This document shows, one piece after another, positions 1 to 4,389 of a DNA stretch of 5,113 bases. The position numbers were made by a program, and so were the translations under genes. The stretch comes from an uncultured Acidimicrobiia bacterium (GTDB taxonomy: Bacteria > Actinomycetota > Acidimicrobiia > UBA5794), in NCBI GenBank assembly GCA_905480055.1, contig CAJQOW010000212.1:1-5113 (forward strand), given 5' to 3'. Every line of letters starts with the position of its first letter. The first letter of the stretch is position 1. The notes under the pieces are model-generated. The model was not told the origin of the DNA and did not search any database. It worked only from the letters and a program-made list of their open reading frames with translations.

Positions 1-66
1 CTTTCCGGTTGGGTCATTACTGATTCGAGTGTAGATGGCGGCTCGGGTCGGATCTGCTGCAGACAC
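1..66 (-). CDS. Site-specific serine recombinase (integrase), N-terminal 22 residues only
   Basis: A minus-strand frame opens with GTG at 66 and is still open at the window edge. Its 22 visible residues contain RAAIYTRISNDPTG, which matches the first beta strand and active-site loop of serine recombinases. The R-x-S pair (Arg14 and Ser16 here) aligns with Arg8 and the nucleophile Ser10 of gamma-delta resolvase. The D-P-T-G following the serine is typical of large actinobacterial and actinophage integrases. Such enzymes cut att sites at a central dinucleotide through a 5'-phosphoserine link and, as the integrase, join phage and host DNA. The GTG was chosen because a TATGAT box ends six bases upstream and no other in-frame start is nearby. 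The gene starts only seven bases beyond the premature dprA stop. Large-serine-integrase size and the rest of the protein are inferred, not seen. Confidence 0.8.
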   Translation of the reverse strand, partial: MSAADPTRAAIYTRISNDPTGK

Positions 67-72
67 ATCTCG

Positions 73-78
73 ATCATA
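73..78 (-). promoter_or_regulatory. -10 box (TATGAT) of the serine recombinase gene
   Basis: On the minus strand TATGAT (5 of 6 to TATAAT) is followed by six bases and then the GTG start at 66. This is the spacing that places transcription initiation on the start codon itself, giving a leaderless mRNA. The same arrangement precedes five other genes in the window. The box overlaps the premature TGA stop of dprA (74-76) and belongs to the element side of the junction, so the recombinase would keep this promoter whether integrated or excised. No convincing -35 box is visible. Confidence 0.5.
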
Positions 79-703
79 GATGGTTCTTTGCTTTTCGGGT
101 CGGGAACCGCCAGGCATTGGGTCTCGTCCCGGGCGGGAACTCGGAACACATCGCTCCCCCACGGGAGATGATTGCGTCATACAGCGGACGGTGGCGTTTC
201 GGGTACACCACGTCGATCCCTGACCCAAGCACGGTGTGGCATGGCCCGCCCAGCTCCACGGCGCCCGACTGCGCTGCATGATCGATGCCCTTGGCCAGAC
301 CGCTCGCAACGATCCAACCTGACCGAGCGGCAACGGCACCATACGTTTCGGCAAGTTCAACGCCATAGGGGGTGCACGTTCGCGTTCCGACGAGCGCGAT
401 GCACGGTCCGTCGAGGAAGCTGCCGCGCACGAAGAGCCAGGGCGGCGAGTCATCGAATCGGCGCAACCGCTCCGGATACGCAGCCGAGTCTCTGGCTATC
501 CAGCTGACACCCATGGCATCGAGGGCTGGACGCCGAACCGATGCGGGAACGACAATCTCGGCAACGGCCGCTTCAGAGAGCGACGTTCGACCTCTGGCCA
601 CGGCACTGACAGCGTCATCAGGTGTCCCGTAGGTCGCAAGCAGCGAGTCGACCCGCTTCGGGGACAGTGCACCAAAGGACAGCTGCATCAAGGCATCGGT
701 CAT
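74..703 (-). CDS. dprA: DprA/Smf DNA-processing protein, 3' end lost to an insertion
   Basis: DprA binds incoming single-stranded DNA in natural transformation and loads RecA on it. The 209-residue product has the family signatures in order: VGTRTCTPYG (105-114), SGLAKGIDHAA (134-144), GSGIDVVYP (160-168), SEFPPG (187-192) and FPTR (200-203). In intact homologues the last motif continues as RNRIIAGLS followed by the rest of the Rossmann fold and often a C-terminal winged helix, usually about 280-390 residues in all. Here it becomes KAKNHL and stops. The protein therefore lacks the final part of the DNA-binding domain and is probably inactive unless the element excises. ATG at 703 is preferred because it overlaps the comM TGA as ATGA, implying translational coupling; the open frame to 841 is only overlap with comM. 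Residues 1-60 resemble the usual N-terminal helical region. Confidence 0.88.
   Translation of the reverse strand: MTDALMQLSFGALSPKRVDSLLATYGTPDDAVSAVARGRTSLSEAAVAEIVVPASVRRPALDAMGVSWIARDSAAYPERLRRFDDSPPWLFVRGSFLDGPCIALVGTRTCTPYGVELAETYGAVAARSGWIVASGLAKGIDHAAQSGAVELGGPCHTVLGSGIDVVYPKRHRPLYDAIISRGGAMCSEFPPGTRPNAWRFPTRKAKNHL
82..108. other. Putative hybrid attachment site (att junction) in dprA
   Basis: The breakpoint of DprA homology falls near position 95. On the minus strand it is flanked by an imperfect palindrome, GGTTC (104-108) and GAACC (82-86), separated by 17 bases and centred on position 95, the same place where homology breaks. Serine-integrase att sites are short, contain imperfect inverted repeats and cross over at a central dinucleotide, so this fits. 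However, a 5-base repeat can occur by chance, and GGTTC is also simply part of the dprA codons for RFP. The core cannot be fixed without the other junction or an uninterrupted dprA. Confidence 0.4.
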
Positions 704-2166
704 GCCGCCTCCTGTCGGAATTCGACGGCCTCTGCCATGTGCGACTCGGAGATCGTGTCCGCAGACTCGAGGTCTGCGATGGTTCTGGCAACACGACGAA
801 TGCGGTCCCACCCTCGACCTGTCACGGCACGGTCGTCGCACGCTGCTACAAGCACACGCTCTGCAGGGCCGGTCATGGGCTGATCATCGAGCGCACGGCC
901 TGACATCTGGCTGTTCAATTGACCTCGTTGCGACTGGATCTTTCGCGCAACGAGAACCCGACGTCTGACATCCGCTGAGGTCTCTCCACCGGGTCCACGC
1001 ATTTCGGCGACCCGCATCCTGTGAACAATCACCCTCAGATCGAAGCGGTCCACCAACGGCCCTGAGAGCCGCTGACGGTATCGATCGAGCCGAGCATCGG
1101 TGCATGTGCATGGTTGTCGCCGATCGCCGAGGTATCCACATGGACATGGGTTGGTGGAAGCAACGAGTTGGAAGCTCGCAGGGAAGCGAATCGTGGCCCC
1201 TGACCTGGCCACGGTCACGACGCCATCCTCGATCGGTTGGCGAAGCGCATCCAGCGTCGCTGGTGTGAATTCCCCCAGCTCGTCGAGGAATAGCACGCCG
1301 CGATGGGCCCTGGTGACCTCACCCGCGGACGGCACGCCCATTCCCCCACCGACCAGGGCTGGCAGCGATGCGGAGTGATGCGGTGCCCGGAACGGAGGGT
1401 GATTCCCCGACGGGCGATCCAGGCCGGCCGTCGACCATATGAGGGCGACCTCGCGCTCCTCACGGCCGGACAGTTGGGGAAGAATGCTCGGGAGACAGCG
1501 AGCGAGCAGGGTCTTACCTGCCCCCGGTGAACCGCTCAGCAGGAGGTGATGGCCCCCGGCAGCCGCGATCTCGAGTGCGCGTCTTGCATCACGCTGCCCG
1601 CGCACCATCGCGAGATCCATGGGATCCGGCTCCGGAGATTCGGAGGTTTCGAGCGCACGCGGTGTTGCTGCGCCTTTGGCCACCGCCACCGCTTCGGCGA
1701 GGGAGGCGATGCCTGCAACGCCGGCGTCGCCTGGATCGCCGACCGTTGAGAGGTGGGACATCAGGCAGGTCTTCCCCGCTCGCCGTGCTACATCGAGAGC
1801 ACCGAGGGCAGCACGCACAGGCTTGACGTCGCCCTGGAGCGACAGCTCGCCAACTGCAACGAACTGATCGAAGCTGAGCGGCGCCGAGAAGGCTGCGGAC
1901 AGGATCGAGAGTGCGATGGGGAGGTCGTAGGTCGATCCCTGCTTTGGGATGTCGGCGGGGCTGAGGTTGACGAGGACACGACCGCGAGGGAACTGGAAGC
2001 CTTGGTGCCTGATGGCGGCCCGCACACGCTCGCGAGATTCGCGCACTGCGGCGTCAGGAAGGCCAACGATGGTGAAGATGCCACGGCCGCCAGCGACCGA
2101 TGTTTCGATGTGGACGGGCCGAGGTTCAACCCCAACCATGGCGCAAGAGGTGACTGTCGAGTACAT
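700..2166 (-). CDS. comM: ComM/YifB family AAA+ ATPase (Mg-chelatase-like)
   Basis: This is an intact 488-residue member of the YifB/ComM family, normally about 500 residues. ComM is a hexameric helicase that promotes branch migration of strand-invasion intermediates during natural transformation. Visible parts are: an N-terminal Lon-protease-like fold with VGLPDAAVRESRERVRAA (about 34-51) and a D-L-P-I-A motif (about 81-85); Walker A GSPGAGKT (212-219); Walker B VLFLDE (291-296); sensor ASTNP (336-340); a CPCG...CTC cysteine cluster (341-355) that may bind zinc; DRFD (373-376); and the C-terminal Mg-chelatase helical domain to the end. ATG at 2166 is preferred over a TTG at 2205: family proteins start just before the T/S-x-x-x-x-G-V-x-x-x-x-V segment seen here, and a TACGTT box ends six bases upstream of this ATG. 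Its TGA overlaps the dprA ATG, so the two form one operon. No lesion is seen. Confidence 0.95.
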   Translation of the reverse strand: MYSTVTSCAMVGVEPRPVHIETSVAGGRGIFTIVGLPDAAVRESRERVRAAIRHQGFQFPRGRVLVNLSPADIPKQGSTYDLPIALSILSAAFSAPLSFDQFVAVGELSLQGDVKPVRAALGALDVARRAGKTCLMSHLSTVGDPGDAGVAGIASLAEAVAVAKGAATPRALETSESPEPDPMDLAMVRGQRDARRALEIAAAGGHHLLLSGSPGAGKTLLARCLPSILPQLSGREEREVALIWSTAGLDRPSGNHPPFRAPHHSASLPALVGGGMGVPSAGEVTRAHRGVLFLDELGEFTPATLDALRQPIEDGVVTVARSGATIRFPASFQLVASTNPCPCGYLGDRRQPCTCTDARLDRYRQRLSGPLVDRFDLRVIVHRMRVAEMRGPGGETSADVRRRVLVARKIQSQRGQLNSQMSGRALDDQPMTGPAERVLVAACDDRAVTGRGWDRIRRVARTIADLESADTISESHMAEAVEFRQEAA

Positions 2167-2172
2167 GATGCC

Positions 2173-2178
2173 AACGTA
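2173..2178 (-). promoter_or_regulatory. -10 box (TACGTT) of comM-dprA, leaderless type
   Basis: On the minus strand TACGTT is followed by six bases and the comM ATG at 2166, so transcription would begin at or next to the start codon. No Shine-Dalgarno sequence lies before that ATG, which agrees with leaderless initiation. A clear -35 box is not seen. The box sits in a 65-base divergent region shared with the plus-strand gene starting at 2232. Confidence 0.45.
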
Positions 2179-2219
2179 TGGAGTTGGTGTGACACGAAAC
2201 GACAAGAGAGAAAACGACC

Positions 2220-2225
2220 TACCGT
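2220..2225 (+). promoter_or_regulatory. -10 box (TACCGT) of the small membrane protein gene
   Basis: TACCGT is followed by six bases and then the ATG at 2232, the leaderless spacing. The only ribosome-site-like string, GAGG at 2227-2230, is a single base from the ATG and too close to work as a Shine-Dalgarno sequence. No -35 box is evident. This promoter diverges from that of comM. Confidence 0.42.
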
Positions 2226-2231
2226 CGAGGT

Positions 2232-2495
2232 ATGCAATGGGTCGTCATCGTCATCCTCATTGCCTGTGGTGCACTCATCATCGGAGTCGCAGGCCACCTT
2301 GCCCTGACCTGGGCCGACAGGAAGGGCTGGGTGTACTACCGCAACAACGACCGACGCCCGCCGCACACCCTTGGTCTTCTCGAGGAGATCTACCAGCCAT
2401 CGATCGAACACGTGATTGAGCAGGAAATCTCGGAACAGACAGCCGCGGATCAAGCAGAATCCGGTGATCCTGACACGCCCGAATCGCAAACCTGA
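2232..2495 (+). CDS. Small single-pass membrane protein, uncharacterised
   Basis: The product has 87 residues. Residues 3-26 form one hydrophobic segment (VVIVILIACGALIIGVAGHL and onward), probably a membrane anchor with the short N-terminus outside. A basic juxtamembrane stretch (ADRKGW, 28-33), an aromatic YYRNNDRRPP segment and an amphipathic part with LGLLEEIYQPSIEHVIEQ (48-64) follow. The tail (65-87) is acidic and probably disordered. The middle part, W-V-Y-Y-R to H-V-I-E-Q, looks like a conserved module seen in short actinobacterial hypothetical proteins, though this is recollection and not a search. No enzymatic motif is present. There is only one possible ATG, supported by a TACCGT box ending six bases upstream. 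It diverges from comM and is followed by the DUF4282 gene 72 bases on, which has its own leader and ribosome site. Confidence 0.75.
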   Translation: MQWVVIVILIACGALIIGVAGHLALTWADRKGWVYYRNNDRRPPHTLGLLEEIYQPSIEHVIEQEISEQTAADQAESGDPDTPESQT

Positions 2496-2530
2496 GGGCC
2501 ACAATCCCATGCCCGAGGGGCGTTCACGCG

Positions 2531-2536
2531 TACACT
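2531..2536 (+). promoter_or_regulatory. Possible -10 box (TACACT) of the DUF4282 gene
   Basis: TACACT fits TAnnnT and would start transcription near 2543, giving a leader of about 25 bases that holds the AGGAGG ribosome site. It would thus be an ordinary leadered promoter, unlike the others in the window. No TTGACA-like -35 box is visible at 16-18 bases upstream, so readthrough from the preceding gene is also possible. Confidence 0.35.
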
Positions 2537-2556
2537 CGCCGCATCCGCAAACGCCC

Positions 2557-2562
2557 AGGAGG
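2557..2562 (+). promoter_or_regulatory. Strong Shine-Dalgarno site (AGGAGG)
   Basis: AGGAGG lies five bases before the ATG at 2568 and fixes that start. It is the only strong ribosome-binding site found in front of a gene in this window. An out-of-frame ATG at 2564 opens only three codons and ends inside the gene, so it is not considered a start. Confidence 0.8.
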
Positions 2563-2567
2563 CATGT

Positions 2568-2858
2568 ATGGCTGACGACCAAGGCGGGATCAACGACCTG
2601 TTCGATCTCACGTTCACCAAGTTCATCACCCCGACCGTCATCAGGATCGTCTACATCCTCGTGATCGTCTTCACCGCCATCTGGCTTCTCGTCGTCGTGA
2701 TCGTTGGATTCACCAGCAGCGTCGGTGCAGGTCTCGGAGCCTTGTTATTCGGCTCCCTTGGTGCTCTCATCGGACTCCTGATGTGGCGAGTGATCCTTGA
2801 ACTCACCATGGTGATCTTCAAGATCAAGGACAACACGGATCCGTCAAACGCCGGATAG
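2568..2858 (+). CDS. DUF4282 family small membrane protein
   Basis: The 96-residue protein matches the layout of DUF4282 proteins: a short polar N-terminus, a conserved F-D-L-T-F-T-K-F-I-T-P-T-V-I-R segment (about 12-26), and two membrane segments (about 24-48 and 53-76) joined by a small glycine/serine turn. An R-V-I-L-E-L-T-M-V-I-F-K-I segment (74-86) and a short polar tail follow. The molecular function of the family is unknown; it is a small inner-membrane protein found widely in Actinomycetota and some other bacteria. The start is set by AGGAGG five bases upstream. It reads towards the hydratase gene and is closed by the hairpin terminator 21 bases after its stop. The family call rests on pattern recognition, not on a profile search. 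Confidence 0.85.
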   Translation: MADDQGGINDLFDLTFTKFITPTVIRIVYILVIVFTAIWLLVVVIVGFTSSVGAGLGALLFGSLGALIGLLMWRVILELTMVIFKIKDNTDPSNAG

Positions 2859-2879
2859 TCGGACCACAACACAAGCCAC

Positions 2880-2910
2880 GAGACGCCGTCGGATCATCCG
2901 GCGGCGTCTC
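2880..2910. terminator. Hairpin terminator between convergent genes
   Basis: GAGACGCCGTCGGA and TCCGGCGGCGTCTC form a 14-base-pair stem with one G-U pair around a TCA loop. It lies between the stop of the DUF4282 gene (2858) and the stop of the minus-strand hydratase gene (2917). It is followed on the plus strand by a weak T-rich run (TGCTGTT) and on the minus strand by a T/G-rich stretch, so it can serve both genes. High-GC actinobacteria often use such stems without a full U tract. Confidence 0.82.
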
Positions 2911-2916
2911 TGCTGT

Positions 2917-3696
2917 TCAACAGCCCTTGAACGTGGGCTTCCGCTTCTCCACGAACGCGGCTGTGCCCTCTGCCAGGTCCTCGGACGCAAGCAGGAGTGC
3001 CTGGGATTGCTCCTCGAAGGCGAGGGCTTGCTCAAAGGTCAGGGTGGATGACCGATCCAGCCCTCGCTTGATGAACGACTGGGCCAGCGGTGCACCGTCT
3101 GCAAGCTCACCTGCCAGCTCGGCAGCTGCTGGTGCCAGGTCCGATTGACCCACGATGCGGGTCACGAGACCGATGTCCAACGCCTCTTTCGCCCCGATGA
3201 CACGTCCGGTGAGCGCGAGTTCTCGGGCGCGCATCAGGCCGACGAGCCTCGGCAGCAGCCAGGTCCCCCCAAAATCAAGCGTGAGTCCTCGCCTCGCAAA
3301 GACCTCGGCGAATCTGGCGCGCGGGGAGGCCAGAACGATGTCACATCCGAGTGCCATGTTCATCCCGGCGCCAACGGCGACCCCGTCCACAGCGGCGACA
3401 GTGGGCTTGGTGGAACGGTGCAGTGCAAGGGCCGCCCTGTTGATGATGCGCATGCGGGCGGCATTGTCTGCTGCGCTTGGGACGTCGGGCAGATCACGAT
3501 TCATGTCCGCACCAGCGCAGAACTCACCGTCGGCGCCCGTGATGATCAACGCACGCTGGTCCGACTTCTCAAAATCGACGAATGCGTCCCCCAACTCCAC
3601 CCATCCATGTGGCGGTACGGCATTCATACGCTCGGGGTTTGACATGGTGAGCGTACGAGTGCGACCGGAATCCACTATCGAAACGAAGCTGTTCAT
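2917..3696 (-). CDS. Enoyl-CoA hydratase/isomerase family protein, PaaG-like active site
   Basis: This is a complete 259-residue crotonase-fold protein of usual length. It has the two oxyanion-hole segments, FCAGADM (59-65) and GVAVGAGMNMALGCD (105-119), and the common C-terminal F-V-E-K-R-K-P-x-F-x-G (248-258). Both glutamates that activate water in classical hydratases (Glu144 and Glu164 of the rat enzyme) are replaced, by Asn113 and Phe133. Instead there is GLTLDFGGTWLLPRLVG (137-153), with Asp141 where PaaG-type isomerases carry their catalytic aspartate. A CoA-ester isomerase role, or another non-hydratase reaction, is therefore more likely than simple hydration; the substrate is unknown. 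ATG at 3696 is supported by a TACGCT box ending seven bases upstream. The gene is single, diverging from the 80-residue zinc-ribbon gene and converging on the terminator at 2880-2910, so no pathway partner is visible. Confidence 0.92.
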   Translation of the reverse strand: MNSFVSIVDSGRTRTLTMSNPERMNAVPPHGWVELGDAFVDFEKSDQRALIITGADGEFCAGADMNRDLPDVPSAADNAARMRIINRAALALHRSTKPTVAAVDGVAVGAGMNMALGCDIVLASPRARFAEVFARRGLTLDFGGTWLLPRLVGLMRARELALTGRVIGAKEALDIGLVTRIVGQSDLAPAAAELAGELADGAPLAQSFIKRGLDRSSTLTFEQALAFEEQSQALLLASEDLAEGTAAFVEKRKPTFKGC

Positions 3697-3703
3697 GAGG
3701 GTC

Positions 3704-3709
3704 AGCGTA
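3704..3709 (-). promoter_or_regulatory. -10 box (TACGCT) of the hydratase/isomerase gene
   Basis: On the minus strand TACGCT is followed by seven bases and the ATG at 3696. The seven bases (GACCCTC) contain no ribosome-binding site, so leaderless translation is likely. No good -35 box is seen. Confidence 0.45.
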
Positions 3710-3755
3710 CCGGTTTCCGATGACGGAGATGGATCGAATCAACGCACCGGCTTCC

Positions 3756-3761
3756 TAACCT
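3756..3761 (+). promoter_or_regulatory. -10 box (TAACCT) of the zinc-ribbon protein gene
   Basis: TAACCT is followed by CGCCGCC (seven bases) and the ATG at 3769. No purine-rich ribosome site fits in this gap. Together with the box at 3704-3709 it makes a compact divergent promoter pair within the 72 bases between the two start codons. Confidence 0.45.
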
Positions 3762-3768
3762 CGCCGCC

Positions 3769-4011
3769 ATGATCAACCACGACAGCCCCGGAGGCGAGGC
3801 ATCCGCCATCGGCGAGATCGTTAAGCCGATCCAGCCGTACCAGGCGCGCAAGCGGTACGTGTGCCCGGGATGCGACAGCACCATCGAACCCGGCGTTGGC
3901 CACGTGGTGGTCGTTCCCTCCGCCACACCCGATCTCCGCCGACACTGGCACAGGGGCTGTTGGCACAAAGAGCAGCGCAGGCGCGGAAGGTCGTCAGCGG
4001 ACTCCCTGTAG
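3769..4011 (+). CDS. Small CPGC...HWHxxC putative zinc-binding protein, uncharacterised
   Basis: The 80-residue product has a polar N-terminus (1-28), then YVCPGC (30-35), a GHVVVVP strand (44-50) and HWHRGCW (59-65), ending in a very basic K-E-Q-R-R-R-G-R tail. Cys32, Cys35, Cys64 and His59 or His61 could hold one zinc ion as a ribbon or treble-clef-like knuckle; His45 is a further candidate. I recall similar short CPGC...HVV...HWH..CW proteins in actinobacteria with no known function, sometimes mislabelled as ATP/GTP-binding; this was not searched. The basic tail would suit nucleic-acid contact, which is speculation. ATG at 3769 is supported by TAACCT ending seven bases upstream. The last 18 bases overlap the 3' end of the convergent yraN gene. 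The cysteine/histidine pattern and the promoter argue that it is a real gene. Confidence 0.75.
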   Translation: MINHDSPGGEASAIGEIVKPIQPYQARKRYVCPGCDSTIEPGVGHVVVVPSATPDLRRHWHRGCWHKEQRRRGRSSADSL

Positions 4012-4344
4012 CCAGCTCAGGGCCACTCCGCCGTCGTGTACCTCGACTCCGATCAGGTCGATCCGGCTGACTGCACCCGGGTACCCCGCTGCGGCACGCT
4101 CGATGCGATCGAACTTCGTCTCATCCACAGCTTCCAATGGGTCATCGCCGTTGGTCGACGTCTTGACCTCGACAGCGACAAGCTGACCACGATGGCACAC
4201 CACCAGATCGAGCTCATCGGCGTCGACACGAACGTTGCGATCCACAATGGTGCAGGCGTGACGAACCAGAAAGGACTCAGCAAACCGCTCTCCGGTGGCA
4301 CCTGTGCTACCCGCGCGTGGTACGACTGAAGTGATGGCCGACAT
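3994..4344 (-). CDS. yraN: YraN/UPF0102 family nuclease-fold protein
   Basis: YraN proteins are about 110-130 residues with a PD-(D/E)XK-type (Holliday-junction-resolvase-like) fold; their cellular job is unsettled. From ATG 4344 the product has 116 residues. It shows the family's G-E-x-x-A-x-x-F-L start (GERFAESFL, 18-26), the ELDLV motif (44-48) whose Asp46 is a likely metal ligand, and VEVKT (58-62) with the E-x-K pair. The usual G of G-E-[IL]-D-L is Asp43 here. A GTG at 4374 would add ten residues, but a promoter (TTGGCG, 16-base spacer, TACCGT) overlaps that stretch and ends seven bases before the ATG at 4344, so the shorter form is preferred. The gene follows lepB after 45 bases, in the conserved lepB-(rnhB)-yraN-comM-dprA order, although rnhB is missing and comM is about 1.8 kb away. 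Its 3' end overlaps the convergent zinc-ribbon gene by 18 bases. Confidence 0.88.
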   Translation of the reverse strand: MSAITSVVPRAGSTGATGERFAESFLVRHACTIVDRNVRVDADELDLVVCHRGQLVAVEVKTSTNGDDPLEAVDETKFDRIERAAAGYPGAVSRIDLIGVEVHDGGVALSWLQGVR

Positions 4345-4351
4345 GGAGCCA

Positions 4352-4379
4352 ACGGTACGCCTCAGCAGTGACACGCCAA
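4352..4379 (-). promoter_or_regulatory. Promoter of yraN (TTGGCG - 16 - TACCGT)
   Basis: On the minus strand TTGGCG (4374-4379) resembles a -35 box (TTGACA, 4 of 6), and TACCGT (4352-4357) lies 16 bases downstream. The ATG at 4344 follows the -10 box after seven bases. It is the only one of the leaderless-type promoters here with a recognisable -35 box. It lies just past the lepB stop, so yraN can be expressed apart from lepB. Confidence 0.55.
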
Positions 4380-4389
4380 GATGGCGAGA

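Larger units (their letters stand above)
1..95. mobile_element. Left end of an element integrated in dprA (partial)
   Basis: Dense DprA homology on the minus strand ends abruptly after the codons for FPTR, at about position 95. The DNA to the left carries the start of a serine recombinase instead of the missing C-terminal part of DprA. This is the arrangement expected at an attL/attR junction of a prophage or integrative element that uses a serine integrase, whose gene commonly lies next to its own attachment site. Only about 95 bases of the element are visible, so its nature (phage, conjugative element, island) and size cannot be told. A contig misjoin at this point is the main alternative. 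The exact edge is uncertain by several bases. Confidence 0.75.

Noticed and set aside
74..100. A simple point frameshift in dprA in place of an insertion
   Set aside because: None of the downstream frames restores the expected RNRIIAG segment; the DNA instead encodes a serine recombinase N-terminus.
704..841. A longer dprA start giving 46 extra N-terminal residues
   Set aside because: The extension lies inside comM, is arginine/cysteine-rich and unlike DprA, whereas the ATG at 703 forms the usual ATGA overlap.
2171..2187. Inverted repeat CCAAC-N7-GTTGG in the comM upstream region, as a possible operator
   Set aside because: Only five base pairs with a seven-base loop overlapping the comM -10 box; too weak to call an operator without conservation.
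1753..2307. A 184-residue plus-strand open frame opposite comM
   Set aside because: It is the complement of the conserved comM N-terminal domain, with no family resemblance and no ribosome site or promoter pattern.
1788..2582. A 264-residue minus-strand open frame across the comM 5' end and the small membrane gene
   Set aside because: It overlaps the well-supported comM and 2232 genes in other frames, is serine/arginine-rich low-complexity, and has no recognisable motif: a high-GC shadow.
3155..3772. Plus-strand open frames of 165-205 residues opposite the hydratase gene
   Set aside because: They mirror the codons of the conserved crotonase fold and show no motif of their own.
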